This document shows, in pieces, positions 1 to 9,232 of a stretch of DNA of 64,000 bases. This stretch comes from Pectobacterium carotovorum. GTDB lineage: Bacteria; Pseudomonadota; Gammaproteobacteria; Enterobacterales; Enterobacteriaceae. A program made the position numbers and the translations under genes. Where the stretch lies: the NCBI RefSeq assembly GCF_033898505.1, contig NZ_JAXAFK010000001.1, positions 1,364,001 to 1,428,000 of the forward strand. Direction: 5' to 3'. Numbering within the stretch: the first letter of the stretch is position 1; each line of letters starts with the position of its first letter. The notes below the pieces were generated by a model that saw only the letters and a list, made by a program, of their open reading frames with translations, was not told the origin of the DNA and searched no databases.

Positions 1-555
1 CTGTCGCGCTATTTGCGCTATAACCTCGAGCTTAACGATGATGCGCTGATCGATATAAAAAAAGAGCTGTACCAGATACAGGATTATATCGCGATTGAGC
101 AGGCACGGTTTGGCGCCAAGCTGACGGTGATTTACGACATCGATGACGATCTGGCGTATAAGATCCCCAGCTTATTAATTCAGCCGCTGGTGGAAAACGC
201 GATTGTGCATGGCATTCAGCCTTGCAGAGGAAAAGGCACGGTGGTGCTGTCCGTGAAAGAGCAGGGCGATAGGCTGCTTGTGGCGGTAAAAGACACGGGA
301 CACGGTATTAGTCAGGAAACCATGGATCGCGTGGCACGCAATGAACTACCGGGGAATAGAATCGGCCTGCTGAATGTCCATCACCGGGTTCGCCTGCTCT
401 ATGGCGATGGTCTGCATATTCGCCGTCTGGAACCTGGAACCGAGATTTATTTCTACATCCCACGGGAAGATAAAATACCGTCGGCCTTGCCGGATACCGT
501 TCAGGTACCGCAGCCGGGATATTCTGCTGCTGAACAAACAGGAGGCAACCCATGA
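1..555 (+). CDS. ypdA: Sensor histidine kinase YpdA (PyrS-type), C-terminal part only
   Basis: Open from the first base, so the N-terminal membrane sensor lies outside the window; the in-frame TTG at 13 is not a real start. What remains is the end of the dimerisation/phosphoacceptor region and the HATPase domain of the LytS family. Visible motifs are the N-box (LVENAIVHG), a G1-like DTGHGIS and a G2-like [12 protein letters not shown]. The next gene is a clear ypdB and starts 3 bp before this stop codon, so the two are coupled. In E. coli, YpdA/YpdB responds to external pyruvate. The assignment to YpdA rather than BtsS rests mainly on its partner. Confidence 0.88.
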   Translation: MSRYLRYNLELNDDALIDIKKELYQIQDYIAIEQARFGAKLTVIYDIDDDLAYKIPSLLIQPLVENAIVHGIQPCRGKGTVVLSVKEQGDRLLVAVKDTGHGISQETMDRVARNELPGNRIGLLNVHHRVRLLYGDGLHIRRLEPGTEIYFYIPREDKIPSALPDTVQVPQPGYSAAEQTGGNP

Positions 556-1301
556 AAGCCATTATTGTTGAAGATGAGTTCCTCGCGCAGCAAGAGCTGA
601 GTTACCTCATCAAACAGCACAGTGATATTACGATTGAAGCGACATTTGATGACGGGTTGGATGTACTGAAGTATCTGCAACATAACGAGGTCGATGCGAT
701 CTTTCTGGATATCAATATTCCCTCGTTGGACGGCGTCTGGCTGGCGCAAAATATCAGCAAATTCGCGCATAAGCCCTACATCATTTTTATTACGGCGTAC
801 AAAGAACATGCGGTGGAGGCCTTTGAGGTCGAAGCCTTTGATTACATTCTTAAGCCGTATCATGAATCACGCATCGTCACGATGCTGCGTAAGCTGGAAG
901 CGACCTGGCAACAGCGGCAAACAGCTCCCGCTGTCGACTCGGGGGCGTCTTCTGGTGCGCCGAGAAGTGCGCAGCACACCATTAACCTGATGAAAGACGA
1001 ACGAATTATCGTTACGGATATCAACAATATCTATTATGCCGCGGCGCAGGAAAAGGTCACGCTGGTTTATACCCGACGTGAGGAATTCATCATGCCGATG
1101 AATATTACGGAGTTCTGTAGCCGTTTGCCGGAAGAGTACTTTTTCCGCTGCCACCGTTCTTACTGCGTCAACCTGACAAAAATCCGTGAAATTGTGCCGT
1201 GGTTTAACAACACCTATATCCTGCGATTGAACGATCTGGACTTTGAAGTGCCGGTAAGCCGGAGCAAGATAAAGGCGTTCAGGTCATTGATGCGCCTTTA
1301 A
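552..1301 (+). CDS. ypdB: LytTR response regulator YpdB (PyrR)
   Basis: A 249-residue regulator with an N-terminal receiver domain (acidic pair E7/D8, phosphoacceptor D53 in [11 protein letters not shown] near 106) and a C-terminal LytTR DNA-binding domain (about 140-245, including [12 protein letters not shown] and the final VSRSKIKAF). Length and sequence agree closely with E. coli YpdB (244 aa). The start overlaps the kinase stop codon and has a GGAGG ribosome site just upstream. In E. coli, YpdB activates yhjX through tandem GGCATTTCAT-like sites. Here the yhjX homologue is the next gene and a matching direct repeat starts 2 bp after this stop codon. Confidence 0.95.
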   Translation: MKAIIVEDEFLAQQELSYLIKQHSDITIEATFDDGLDVLKYLQHNEVDAIFLDINIPSLDGVWLAQNISKFAHKPYIIFITAYKEHAVEAFEVEAFDYILKPYHESRIVTMLRKLEATWQQRQTAPAVDSGASSGAPRSAQHTINLMKDERIIVTDINNIYYAAAQEKVTLVYTRREEFIMPMNITEFCSRLPEEYFFRCHRSYCVNLTKIREIVPWFNNTYILRLNDLDFEVPVSRSKIKAFRSLMRL

Positions 1302-1302
1302 A

Positions 1303-1333
1303 GGCATTTCATTCCGCGTTTCAGGCATCTCAT
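1303..1333 (+). promoter_or_regulatory. YpdB-type direct repeat upstream of yhjX
   Basis: Two copies, GGCATTTCAT (1303-1312) and GGCATCTCAT (1324-1333), are separated by exactly 11 bp. This matches the reported E. coli YpdB site at the yhjX promoter (direct repeats with an 11-bp spacer). It lies about 150 bp before the yhjX start, so a promoter should follow at about 1340-1450. One mismatch in the second copy. Confidence 0.85.
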
Positions 1334-1485
1334 TCCCTATTCGATCAACCACTGTCAGCCCGCTTGTATACTGGCTTCAGCCCATAAGCTGACAGTGTTT
1401 TGATGGATTTTCTCTTCTCCACATCAGCTTATATTTTTTAGCGTACCGAGTGAATCGGACCAATTTTTGATGTAGGGGAAAACCC

Positions 1486-2709
1486 ATGAATACCAAACCT
1501 GTTAATCGGGGATTCATTGTCCTCGGTACCATTATCACCCAAATGGGACTCGGCACGATTTACACCTGGAGTTTGTTCAATCAGCCGCTGGTGGACAAAT
1601 TTGGCTGGACGCTGAGTTCAGTGGCGACGACGTTTTCTATCACCAGTTTCTGTCTGGCCTTTGCCACGCTGTTTGCCGGTAAATTTCAGGAGCGCATTGG
1701 CCTGCGTCGCCTGACCATGATTGCCGGGATCGCGCTGGGCGCGGGGCTGATGGCGAGTGCAGTAAGCCCGTCGCTGACGCTGATTTATTTGCTGATGGGA
1801 GTGGTTGTCGGTTTTGCTGACGGTACGGCTTATATCACGACGCTGTCCAACCTGATCAAATGGTTCCCGAATCGCAAAGGGTTAATCGCGGGCATTTCTG
1901 TTGGCGCATTTGGTACCGGAAGCCTGTTGTTCAAATATGTAAACAGCTTTTTGATTGCGGAAGTCGGTGTGTCAGAAGCCTTTTTCTACTGGGGGATTAT
2001 CGTCATGGCGATGATTCTGGTCGGTAGTTCACTGCTGAAAGAACCCGCTGCGGTGCCAGTTCAACAGGCTGCGGTTCAGGGGCAGACGCGTGATTTCTCG
2101 CTGGCTGAAATGTTGGCAACGAAAGAGTCGTATTTGCTGTTTATTATCTTCTTCACCGCGTGCATGAGTGGGCTGTATTTGATCGGTATTGTGAAAGATA
2201 TCGGCGTACAAATGGCTGGAATGGATATGGCTATGGCGGCCAATGCCGTGTCGGCGATTGCGATTTTTAATACTGTGGGACGCATTGTACTTGGCGCGCT
2301 TTCTGACAGTGTTGGGCGTATGCGGGTCATCAGCTTTACGCTGTTCATGACGATTCTTGCGGTATCCGTGATGACGTTCCTGCCGCTCAATCCGGTTCTG
2401 TTCTTTATCTGTGTCAGCGCGATTGCTTTCTGCTTTGGTGGCAATATCACGGTGTTCCCTGCGATTGTTGGCGATTTCTTCGGCCTGAAAAATCACAGCA
2501 AAAACTACGGCGTGATTTATCAGGGATTCGGCATTGGTGCGCTGTCTGGCTCATTTATCGCCGCTCAGCTCGGAGGCTTCCAGGCCACATTTATGGCAAT
2601 CATCATTATGTCTGTCGTTTCGCTGCTGATCACCCTGTGGGTGAAACCACCTAAACATCAACCGGTTAGCGCTTCAATGCGTGCAGATATGGCTCACGCT
2701 CAAAGCTAA
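1486..2709 (+). CDS. yhjX: MFS transporter YhjX (pyruvate-type, OFA family)
   Basis: A 407-residue protein with about 12 hydrophobic segments and an N-terminus typical of oxalate/formate-type MFS carriers (LGTIITQMGLGTIYTWSLFN). It resembles E. coli YhjX, described as a pyruvate-inducible inner-membrane transporter and the main target of YpdB. The ATG has AGGGG at suitable spacing. In E. coli yhjX is unlinked to ypdAB; here it sits beside the two-component genes with the regulator's site in between, which supports the pairing. A GC-rich hairpin follows the stop (2718-2747), without a clear U-tract. Confidence 0.92.
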   Translation: MNTKPVNRGFIVLGTIITQMGLGTIYTWSLFNQPLVDKFGWTLSSVATTFSITSFCLAFATLFAGKFQERIGLRRLTMIAGIALGAGLMASAVSPSLTLIYLLMGVVVGFADGTAYITTLSNLIKWFPNRKGLIAGISVGAFGTGSLLFKYVNSFLIAEVGVSEAFFYWGIIVMAMILVGSSLLKEPAAVPVQQAAVQGQTRDFSLAEMLATKESYLLFIIFFTACMSGLYLIGIVKDIGVQMAGMDMAMAANAVSAIAIFNTVGRIVLGALSDSVGRMRVISFTLFMTILAVSVMTFLPLNPVLFFICVSAIAFCFGGNITVFPAIVGDFFGLKNHSKNYGVIYQGFGIGALSGSFIAAQLGGFQATFMAIIIMSVVSLLITLWVKPPKHQPVSASMRADMAHAQS

Positions 2710-2717
2710 TGAATACC

Positions 2718-2747
2718 GTGGCGGGCAGCCGGCGTTCTGCTCGCCAC
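2718..2747 (+). other. Hairpin after yhjX, possible weak terminator
   Basis: GTGGCG (2718-2723) pairs with CGCCAC (2742-2747), extended inward by GCA/TGC. No run of T follows, so termination is uncertain. Confidence 0.4.
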
Positions 2748-2865
2748 AAGATTGTCCGGTTATAAAGTCCGCCTCGACCTCCTGCTGAAATATCGCGATA
2801 CAGTTCATCACTTCCCCAGTCATCTACGTGTCACAGGCGAACCCTAGCGTCGTTACCTGTACAGC

Positions 2866-2930
2866 GTTTTCCTAAAACACATTTCCCAAACGACACGTTC
2901 CTAAAAGCAGCGCAGTTTTCCTAAAAGCAA
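2866..2930 (+). repeat. Short CCTAAAA repeats in the ugpB leader
   Basis: CCTAAAA occurs at 2871, 2900 and 2920, with a degenerate CCCAAAC at 2885. The last copies read TTCCTAAAAGCA. They lie immediately before the ribosome site of the downstream gene. Function unknown; they could be a protein-binding array or a chance A-rich leader. Confidence 0.45.
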
Positions 2931-2950
2931 AGAGTACCGGAGAAAACATC

Positions 2951-4288
2951 ATGATGATTCGGTTTAGGCTCACGTCTGTTTTTCTGATGCTGTTAAGTAT
3001 GATTTTGCTCGTCTCGCAGTCTGCCAGGGCGGCCGTTGAACTGACGTTTTGGCATGGCATGGACAGCAACCTGAATACGGAATTGATACGGTTGGTCAAC
3101 CGGTTTAACGAATCCCAGACGGCGTACCATGTTGAACCCATCTATAAGGGCAGCTATGAACAGACGCTGGCCGCGGGTATTGCCGCGTATCGCACCGGTA
3201 ACGCACCGGATATTTTGCAGGTTTATGATGTCGGTACGCCGAATATGATACACAGCGGGGCGATTATCCCGGTGTTCGACCTGTTCAAGCAGGTTGGTAT
3301 CGATAACGACGAAAAAGCCTTTCTGTCCGCGGTGGCGCTGTTTTACAGCGACAGCCAAACCGGGCATCTGATTTCTCAACCGTTTAACAGCTCAACCCCC
3401 GTTCTCTATTACAACAAAGATGCGTTTATTAAGGCGGGGCTCGATCCTGATAAGCCGCCACGGACCTGGAATGAACTGGCGTACGATGCGGCGCGGCTGC
3501 GTCAGAGTGGGATGACGTGCGGCTATACGAACGCAGGACAGCAGGGTTGGATATTACTGGAGGCGTTTAGCGTGTGGAACGGGCTGCCGATCGCAACGAA
3601 AAACAATGGCTTCGACGGTATTGATGCGCATCTGTTGGTGAACGGTCCGTTGCAGGTCGCACACATCACCCAGCTTGCGGAGATGATGAAAAAGAACGAA
3701 TTCAGCTATTTTGGCCGCAATGATGAAGGCACCGCCCGCTTTTATAACGGCGACTGCGGCATATTAACTACCTCATCAGGCGGGCTACGCAAGATCCAGA
3801 ACTATGCCAAATTTCACTACGGTGTCGGCATGCTGCCTTACAGCGAAGATGTTAAAGGTGCGCCGCAGAATACGTTTATCGGCGGGGCAAGCCTCTGGGT
3901 CATGAAAGGGAAAGCGGCATCGCATTATCAAGGCATTGCTGAATTCCTGCATTTCCTGACGCTGCCGGAGAATGCCGCTGAATGGCATCAGATGACGGGC
4001 TATCTGCCGGTGACGCAACCCGCTTACGAACTCACGCGCGAGCAGGGGTTTTATGCCAGATATCCCGGCAGCGATGTTGCTATGAAACAGCTCACCAATA
4101 AACCGCCGCTGCCTTATACGCGCGGGTTCCGCTTGGGTAATATGCCGCAAATTCGCACCATCATGGATGAAGAACTGGAGAAGGTCTGGGCAGAGCAGGA
4201 AACGCCACAGCAGGCGCTGGACAATGTGGTTTCGCGGGGCGATCTCCTATTGCAGCATTTCGCGCAGTCGGTTTCCCGTCATTCGTGA
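2951..4288 (+). CDS. ugpB: Glycerol-3-phosphate-type ABC substrate-binding protein (UgpB-like)
   Basis: A 445-residue extracellular solute-binding protein with a signal peptide (about 1-27, ending SARA) and the UgpB-type opening [12 protein letters not shown]. Further family stretches are [14 protein letters not shown] and [12 protein letters not shown]. UgpB delivers glycerol-3-phosphate or glycerophosphodiesters to UgpAE-C. The ribosome site GGAG lies just before the ATG. The phosphodiesterase gene follows after 30 bp, consistent with glycerophosphodiester use. Unusually, no ugpA, ugpE or ugpC gene is present on either side, so the permease must be elsewhere or absent. Ligand specificity is inferred from similarity and the neighbour. 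Confidence 0.88.
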   Translation: MMIRFRLTSVFLMLLSMILLVSQSARAAVELTFWHGMDSNLNTELIRLVNRFNESQTAYHVEPIYKGSYEQTLAAGIAAYRTGNAPDILQVYDVGTPNMIHSGAIIPVFDLFKQVGIDNDEKAFLSAVALFYSDSQTGHLISQPFNSSTPVLYYNKDAFIKAGLDPDKPPRTWNELAYDAARLRQSGMTCGYTNAGQQGWILLEAFSVWNGLPIATKNNGFDGIDAHLLVNGPLQVAHITQLAEMMKKNEFSYFGRNDEGTARFYNGDCGILTTSSGGLRKIQNYAKFHYGVGMLPYSEDVKGAPQNTFIGGASLWVMKGKAASHYQGIAEFLHFLTLPENAAEWHQMTGYLPVTQPAYELTREQGFYARYPGSDVAMKQLTNKPPLPYTRGFRLGNMPQIRTIMDEELEKVWAEQETPQQALDNVVSRGDLLLQHFAQSVSRHS

Positions 4289-4318
4289 TATTCCCCGTTT
4301 ATTTGGAGTTTTTGACTG

Positions 4319-5167
4319 ATGACAAAGCAAAATAAAGGTATGACTCAAGACGTGATCGCAGCGCAAAACGCGACGGTTTTAGCAGTGGCACATCGCGGTG
4401 TTTGGGCATCGGCACCGGAAAATTCGCTGGCGGCGCTGCGCGAGGCGATTCGTCTGGGCATCGATATCGTGGAGATTGATGCGCAATTGACAGCAGATAG
4501 TCACGTTGTCGTGATTCATGATGATACGCTCGATCGCACGAGCGATATGCGCGGTCGCGTTAGCCAGATGACGCTGGCGGACGTTCGCCAGGCACGTTTG
4601 CGTGGGAGTGACGGCGGTTCTGCATGGCCATTGAGTGACGAAAAGGTGCCGCTGCTGTATGAAATCCTCGAAGAGGCGCGAGGGCGGGTTGTCATCAATG
4701 TGGATGTTAAGCATGAGCACGAATTTGGTGTGATCGCCCGCGATATTCGCGATAAAGGCCTGAGTGCGGGCGTGATCATGAAAAGCCCGGTTGATCTTGC
4801 TTCTGCCCATTTTCCTATGGCATCGCCGTCGCAGGATACTCAGATACCCTATATGCCGATGATCCACCTCAAGCGGGGAGAAACTGCCGATATTTTGCGG
4901 CAGGTTGATGATATTGGCGTCGCTATTGTGGAAGCCAACTTTGATCATATTGAGGCGGTGACCGAAGCGTATGCCGAGTTTCAACGGCTTGGGGTACGGA
5001 TTTGGGTGAACACGCTGGATTGCTCGCATTCTCTCGACTATAGCGACACCCGCGCCTTAGCGGACCCTGACGCCGTATGGGGAGCATTAATTCGCGCTGG
5101 GGTGGGGGCGATACAGGTCGATCGCGCCGACGCGTTTATCGATTTTCGGTCAACGCTGTCACGCTGA
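4319..5167 (+). CDS. Glycerophosphodiester phosphodiesterase family protein
   Basis: A 282-residue GDPD TIM-barrel protein. Visible catalytic motifs: AHRGVWASAPENS (HRG and PENS), the metal-binding EIDAQLTADSHVV, and VIHDDTLDRT. This family hydrolyses glycerophosphodiesters to glycerol-3-phosphate and an alcohol. No signal peptide is evident, so a cytoplasmic UgpQ-like role is more likely than a periplasmic GlpQ role. It lies 30 bp after the UgpB-like gene and is probably co-transcribed. A second in-frame ATG (4340) is possible. It is longer than E. coli UgpQ (247 aa), so no symbol is given. Confidence 0.88.
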   Translation: MTKQNKGMTQDVIAAQNATVLAVAHRGVWASAPENSLAALREAIRLGIDIVEIDAQLTADSHVVVIHDDTLDRTSDMRGRVSQMTLADVRQARLRGSDGGSAWPLSDEKVPLLYEILEEARGRVVINVDVKHEHEFGVIARDIRDKGLSAGVIMKSPVDLASAHFPMASPSQDTQIPYMPMIHLKRGETADILRQVDDIGVAIVEANFDHIEAVTEAYAEFQRLGVRIWVNTLDCSHSLDYSDTRALADPDAVWGALIRAGVGAIQVDRADAFIDFRSTLSR

Positions 5168-5255
5168 TACATCAGGATTAGCATCAGGCAGGACGCCGCT
5201 TTCCTTTTGAAAAGTGTAAAGTTATGTGGATTTAGTAACTGAAAAGTTAAGAATG

Positions 5256-5280
5256 CTTGAAAATGCCACGGCAACCCATA
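5256..5280 (+). promoter_or_regulatory. Sigma-32 (heat-shock) promoter of htpX
   Basis: CTTGAAA (5256-5262) and CCCATA (5275-5280), separated by 12 bp, match the sigma-32 consensus closely. They stand about 50 bp before the htpX start. htpX is a known heat-shock gene in E. coli. Confidence 0.75.
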
Positions 5281-5331
5281 CGATGTAGGTGTTGCAAACT
5301 TTATCTTTCTGCGAGAGGAAATCAGACCTTT

Positions 5332-6213
5332 ATGATGCGTATTGCGCTTTTCCTGATCACCAACCTGGCGGTGATGTTGGTTTTCGGGCTGGTACTCAGC
5401 CTGACGGGAATTCAGTCCAGCAGTGTCCAGGGCTTAATGATTATGGCTGGGCTGTTTGGCTTTGGCGGTGCGTTTGTTTCACTGCTGATGTCTAAATGGA
5501 TGGCGTTACGGTCCGTTGGCGGTGAAGTCATTGAACAACCACGTAACGAAACTGAACGCTGGCTGGTGGAAACCGTTCGTACACAGTCACAGCAGGCTGG
5601 GATCGCGATGCCGCAGGTGGCAATCTACCATGCTCCGGACATCAATGCGTTTGCGACGGGAGCCCGTCGTGATGCATCGCTGGTAGCGGTCAGTACCGGT
5701 TTGTTGCAAAACATGAGTCGTGACGAAGCAGAAGCCGTTATCGCGCATGAAATCAGCCACATCGCGAATGGCGACATGGTGACCATGACGTTGGTTCAGG
5801 GGATAGTGAATACTTTCGTTATCTTCGTTTCCCGTCTGATTGCTCAGGTCGTTTCCGGTTTCCTGTCCGGCAACCGTGATGAAGGGGAAAGCAGTAACGG
5901 TAACCCGCTGGTTTATTTTGCTGTCGCGACCGTGCTGGAACTGGTGTTTGGTATTCTTGCCAGCATTATCACCATGTGGTTCTCACGCTACCGTGAATTC
6001 CATGCGGATGCGGGTTCAGCCAAGCTGGTGGGGCGTGAGAAAATGATCGCTGCACTACAACGCCTGAAGACCAGCTATGAACCGCAGGAAGAGAGCAGCA
6101 TGATGGCTTTCTGCATTAACGGAAAATCGAAATCCTTCAGCGAACTGTTTATGTCTCACCCGCCGCTGGATAAGCGTATTGAAGCGCTGCGCTCTGGCGA
6201 TTACCTGAAGTAA
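5332..6213 (+). CDS. htpX: Membrane zinc metalloprotease HtpX
   Basis: A 293-residue M48 protease, the same length as E. coli HtpX. Two N-terminal membrane segments (about 3-25 and 33-55) are followed by the zinc motif HEISH (H139, E140, H143) and two further hydrophobic segments. HtpX degrades damaged membrane proteins together with FtsH. The start at 5332 (MMRIALFL) is preferred to an upstream in-frame extension because it matches the family N-terminus and follows AGAGGAAA. A sigma-32 promoter lies upstream and a terminator downstream, so the gene is probably monocistronic. Confidence 0.96.
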   Translation: MMRIALFLITNLAVMLVFGLVLSLTGIQSSSVQGLMIMAGLFGFGGAFVSLLMSKWMALRSVGGEVIEQPRNETERWLVETVRTQSQQAGIAMPQVAIYHAPDINAFATGARRDASLVAVSTGLLQNMSRDEAEAVIAHEISHIANGDMVTMTLVQGIVNTFVIFVSRLIAQVVSGFLSGNRDEGESSNGNPLVYFAVATVLELVFGILASIITMWFSRYREFHADAGSAKLVGREKMIAALQRLKTSYEPQEESSMMAFCINGKSKSFSELFMSHPPLDKRIEALRSGDYLK

Positions 6214-6232
6214 TTCACGATATTTTCTTCCC

Positions 6233-6257
6233 AAAGGCCCGTTCGGGCCTTTGTTAT
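6233..6257 (+). terminator. Rho-independent terminator of htpX
   Basis: AAAGGCCC (6233-6240), loop GTTC, GGGCCTTT (6245-6252), then a T-rich tail. Confidence 0.85.
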
Positions 6258-6376
6258 TTCTGCATTTATTGATCCAGCAAACCTGCGTCTTCTCCGTTCG
6301 TGTGTTTTCATTAGATCTGAAACAGGTGGTGAAAACATGAAGAATGTTTTATAAAATAAAACCACGATCACGGAAA

Positions 6377-6395
6377 AATGAAACATTGTTTCTAT
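6377..6395 (+). promoter_or_regulatory. KdgR operator upstream of ogl
   Basis: AATGAAACATTGTTTCTAT matches the KdgR consensus AATRAAAYRNYRTTTYATT at 17 of 19 positions. It lies about 160 bp before the ogl start. A second A/T-rich palindrome, GTTTTAT-AAA-ATAAAAC (about 6345-6361), lies just upstream. The rest of the 6214-6554 gap contains the htpX terminator and the ogl leader; no other gene was seen. Confidence 0.82.
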
Positions 6396-6554
6396 AATGC
6401 CGATATAACAGGCGTCTCGCGTGAGATTGGTGGCCTGATTTTTGAACAACCGGTGTCGGGGTAACTCGTTTGCTGGGCGATCGGAATGTCAGGTTATCGA
6501 AGAGTATGCGCGTGTGGCGTCAGATTCTTCATGATAAGTTCTAAGGATTTACGG

Positions 6555-7721
6555 ATGGCCAAAGGTAACAAGATCCCCCTAACGTTCCATACCTACCAGG
6601 ATTCAGCAACCGGCACCGAAGTTGTGCGTTTAACCCCGCCCGATGTTATCTGCCATCGCAACTATTTCTACCAGAAGTGTTTCTTCAATGACGGCAGTAA
6701 GCTGCTGTTTGGCGCTGCGTTTGATGGCCCGTGGAACTACTATCTGCTGGATTTAAAAGAGCAGAGCGCCACACAGTTGACGGAAGGCAAAGGCGACAAC
6801 ACCTTCGGCGGCTTCCTGTCCCCGAATGACGATGCGCTGTATTACGTTAAAAATACCCGTAATCTGATGCGTGTCGATCTGGAGACACTGGAAGAGAAAA
6901 CGATTTATCAGGTGCCTGACGACTGGGTCGGCTACGGTACCTGGGTCGCCAACTCCGATTGCACCAAAATGGTCGGTATTGAGATCAAAAAAGAAGACTG
7001 GAAACCACTGACCGATTGGAAAAAATTCCAGGAATTCTACTTCACTAATCCTTGCTGCCGCCTGATTCGTGTCGATTTGGTCACGGGCGAAGCGCAGACT
7101 ATCCTTCAGGAAAACCAGTGGCTGGGTCACCCAATTTATCGTCCGGGTGATGACAACACGGTAGCTTTCTGCCACGAAGGTCCGCATGACCTGGTTGATG
7201 CCCGTATGTGGTTCATCAACGAAGATGGGACCAACATGCGTAAAGTGAAAGAGCATGCTGAAGGCGAAAGCTGCACCCACGAATTCTGGGTACCAGATGG
7301 TTCAGCGATGATTTACGTCTCTTACCTTAAAGACGATAGCAATCGTTATATCCGCAGCATCGATCCGGTTACGCTGGAAGATCGTCAACTGCGCGTAATG
7401 CCACCGTGTTCTCACCTGATGAGTAACTATGATGGCACGCTGTTGGTCGGTGATGGTTCCGATGCACCGGTCGACGTGCAGGACGATGGTGGCTATAAAA
7501 TCGAGAACGATCCGTTCTTGTATGTTTTCAACCTGAAAACAGGCAAAGAACATCGTATTGCACAGCACAATACATCCTGGGAAGTGTTGGAAGGGGACCG
7601 TCAGGTGACTCACCCGCATCCTTCTTTCACGCCGGATAATAAACAAGTCCTGTTTACTTCTGACGTAGATGGCAAACCTGCGCTGTATCTGGCGAAGGTT
7701 CCTGATTCAGTCTGGAACTAA
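6555..7721 (+). CDS. ogl: Oligogalacturonate lyase Ogl
   Basis: A 388-residue cytoplasmic lyase of the PL22 family with WD40/beta-propeller-like repeats; the length equals that described for soft-rot Ogl. It cleaves short oligogalacturonides (mainly dimers) to 5-keto-4-deoxyuronate, linking pectate lyase products to the KduI/KduD steps encoded at 34-36 kb. The start at 6555 (MAKGNKIPL) is chosen over an upstream in-frame start because it follows AAGGATTTACGG and matches the known N-terminus. A KdgR box lies upstream, the kdgR gene follows, and a hairpin terminator closes the unit. Confidence 0.95.
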   Translation: MAKGNKIPLTFHTYQDSATGTEVVRLTPPDVICHRNYFYQKCFFNDGSKLLFGAAFDGPWNYYLLDLKEQSATQLTEGKGDNTFGGFLSPNDDALYYVKNTRNLMRVDLETLEEKTIYQVPDDWVGYGTWVANSDCTKMVGIEIKKEDWKPLTDWKKFQEFYFTNPCCRLIRVDLVTGEAQTILQENQWLGHPIYRPGDDNTVAFCHEGPHDLVDARMWFINEDGTNMRKVKEHAEGESCTHEFWVPDGSAMIYVSYLKDDSNRYIRSIDPVTLEDRQLRVMPPCSHLMSNYDGTLLVGDGSDAPVDVQDDGGYKIENDPFLYVFNLKTGKEHRIAQHNTSWEVLEGDRQVTHPHPSFTPDNKQVLFTSDVDGKPALYLAKVPDSVWN

Positions 7722-7732
7722 TAATACTAATA

Positions 7733-7768
7733 AATCCGCGTCACATTTTATGGCGCGGATTATTTTAA
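7733..7768 (+). terminator. Terminator of ogl
   Basis: AATCCGCG and CGCGGATT form a hairpin around a 13-nt loop, followed by ATTTT. Confidence 0.7.
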
Positions 7769-7935
7769 AATATTTACTTACATATTATTTTATTAAGTCT
7801 CTGACGCGGTTATTTCTCAAACTTAACTTGATTATCGTTGTTGCTCCATTGCCATAATCAAAGCGTTCCCTTTATACTAAAACCATTGTTCTATTTTTTT
7901 TAAAACAAAAAAACCTGAGTAGGGTAACCACAAAA

Positions 7936-8727
7936 ATGGCTATTGCAGATTTAGATAAACAACCCGATTCCGTGTCGTCCGTTTTAAAGGTTTTTGGTAT
8001 TTTGCAGGCATTAGGTGAAGAGAGAGAAATTGGTATTACCGAGCTTTCTCAGCGAGTCATGATGTCCAAGAGTACCGTTTACCGCTTCTTGCAGACGATG
8101 AAATCCCTGGGCTATGTCGCGCAGGAAGGTGAATCAGAGAAATATTCGCTAACGCTCAAGTTGTTTGAACTTGGGGCAAAAGCATTGCAGAACGTCGATT
8201 TAATCCGCAGTGCGGATATACAGATGCGAGAGTTGTCTGCTCTAACGCGGGAAACGATCCACCTTGGCGCGTTGGATGAAGACGGCATCGTTTATATCCA
8301 CAAGATTGATTCGATGTATAACCTGCGTATGTATTCGCGCATTGGTCGCCGTAATCCGCTGCACAGTACCGCAATCGGTAAAGTGTTGTTGGCGTGGCGC
8401 GATCGTGGCGAAGTGGAAGAAATTCTGTCGACTGTTGAATTCACCCGCAGTACGCCACACACGCTATGTACTGCTGAAGATCTTCTCAACCAATTAGACG
8501 TTGTCCGCGAACAAGGCTACGGAGAAGATAACGAAGAACAGGAAGAAGGGCTGCGTTGTATCGCTGTGCCAGTATTCGATCGCTTTGGCGTGGTGATTGC
8601 TGGCCTCAGTATTTCTTTCCCGACGATTCGTTTTTCAGAAGAAAACAAACACGAATATGTGGCTACGCTGCATACTGCCGCCAGAAATATCTCTGAGCAA
8701 ATGGGCTACCACGATTACCCGTTCTGA
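7936..8727 (+). CDS. kdgR: IclR-family repressor of pectin catabolism KdgR
   Basis: A 263-residue IclR-type regulator: winged helix (about 15-80; helix-turn-helix around ITELSQRVMMSKSTVYRFLQ) and a C-terminal effector domain (about 90-250; HSTAIGKVLLAW, EGLRCIAVPVFD). It is nearly the same as KdgR of soft-rot Erwinia and E. coli, which releases DNA on binding 2-keto-3-deoxygluconate. KdgR-type boxes occur in this window before ogl, kduI/kdgF, pelW and kdgM. The 7722-7935 gap is very A/T-rich, with no convincing KdgR box before its own gene. Confidence 0.96.
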   Translation: MAIADLDKQPDSVSSVLKVFGILQALGEEREIGITELSQRVMMSKSTVYRFLQTMKSLGYVAQEGESEKYSLTLKLFELGAKALQNVDLIRSADIQMRELSALTRETIHLGALDEDGIVYIHKIDSMYNLRMYSRIGRRNPLHSTAIGKVLLAWRDRGEVEEILSTVEFTRSTPHTLCTAEDLLNQLDVVREQGYGEDNEEQEEGLRCIAVPVFDRFGVVIAGLSISFPTIRFSEENKHEYVATLHTAARNISEQMGYHDYPF

Positions 8728-8747
8728 TATTCTCTATCGATACCTGA

Positions 8748-8775
8748 GCCTGTCCTTACCGACAGGCTTTTTTTA
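8748..8775 (+). terminator. Terminator of kdgR
   Basis: GCCTGTC (8748-8754), loop CTTACC, GACAGGC (8761-8767), then a run of seven T. Confidence 0.9.
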
Positions 8776-8968
8776 TGGTGTGCCATTTCTGGTCGTCGCA
8801 AGCGACGTTGAAAAACGTTCCCCGCGTTTTTTATTTTTGCACCGCTACGATAGCGCTGCGTATCGATATGATATGGGGAACGGATAGGGTTGGGTATCGA
8901 ACTTGGCTACGTCACGGTGTTAAGATAGCCCACAGGTACTGTCATAAGTGGTTATAGGTGGAGTCGTT

Positions 8969-9232
8969 GTGAACATATTAGAAGTGGTTTTTGTCTTGCT
9001 GGTTGTGCTGCTGGCCGCACTGATCTGGTTTTTTGTTAATCGGGCGAGCGTCAGAGCGAATGAGCAAGTGAAATTGCTGCAAGAGATCGTAGAGCAGCAA
9101 CGCCAGCAGTTAACGTTATTGAAAAAATTGCTGCCCCAGAATGCAGAGAAAAGTGAACCTGAAGCGCTTACCGCCGAGTTCGAGCGTGATGACGTGGAAT
9201 TAACGTTTAAAAGTGTCATTCCTGAACGTTAA
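8969..9232 (+). CDS. yebO: YebO-family small membrane protein
   Basis: A protein of about 87 residues with one N-terminal membrane segment (about 4-24, FVLLVVLLAALIWFF), then NRAS and a charged Q/L-rich coiled-coil segment (about 30-55). This is the architecture of E. coli YebO, which also lies near kdgR. The GTG at 8969 is favoured by GGTGGAG at suitable spacing; the upstream GTG at 8948 has no such site. Function unknown. In E. coli it is followed by mgrB and yobF-cspC; here an amino acid permease follows, and yobF-cspC lies about 35 kb away. Confidence 0.8.
   Translation: MNILEVVFVLLVVLLAALIWFFVNRASVRANEQVKLLQEIVEQQRQQLTLLKKLLPQNAEKSEPEALTAEFERDDVELTFKSVIPER

Noticed and set aside
8775..8957. 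60-residue frame between kdgR and yebO (position of E. coli yobH)
   Set aside because: No similarity to YobH, no ribosome site, and it starts at the kdgR terminator.
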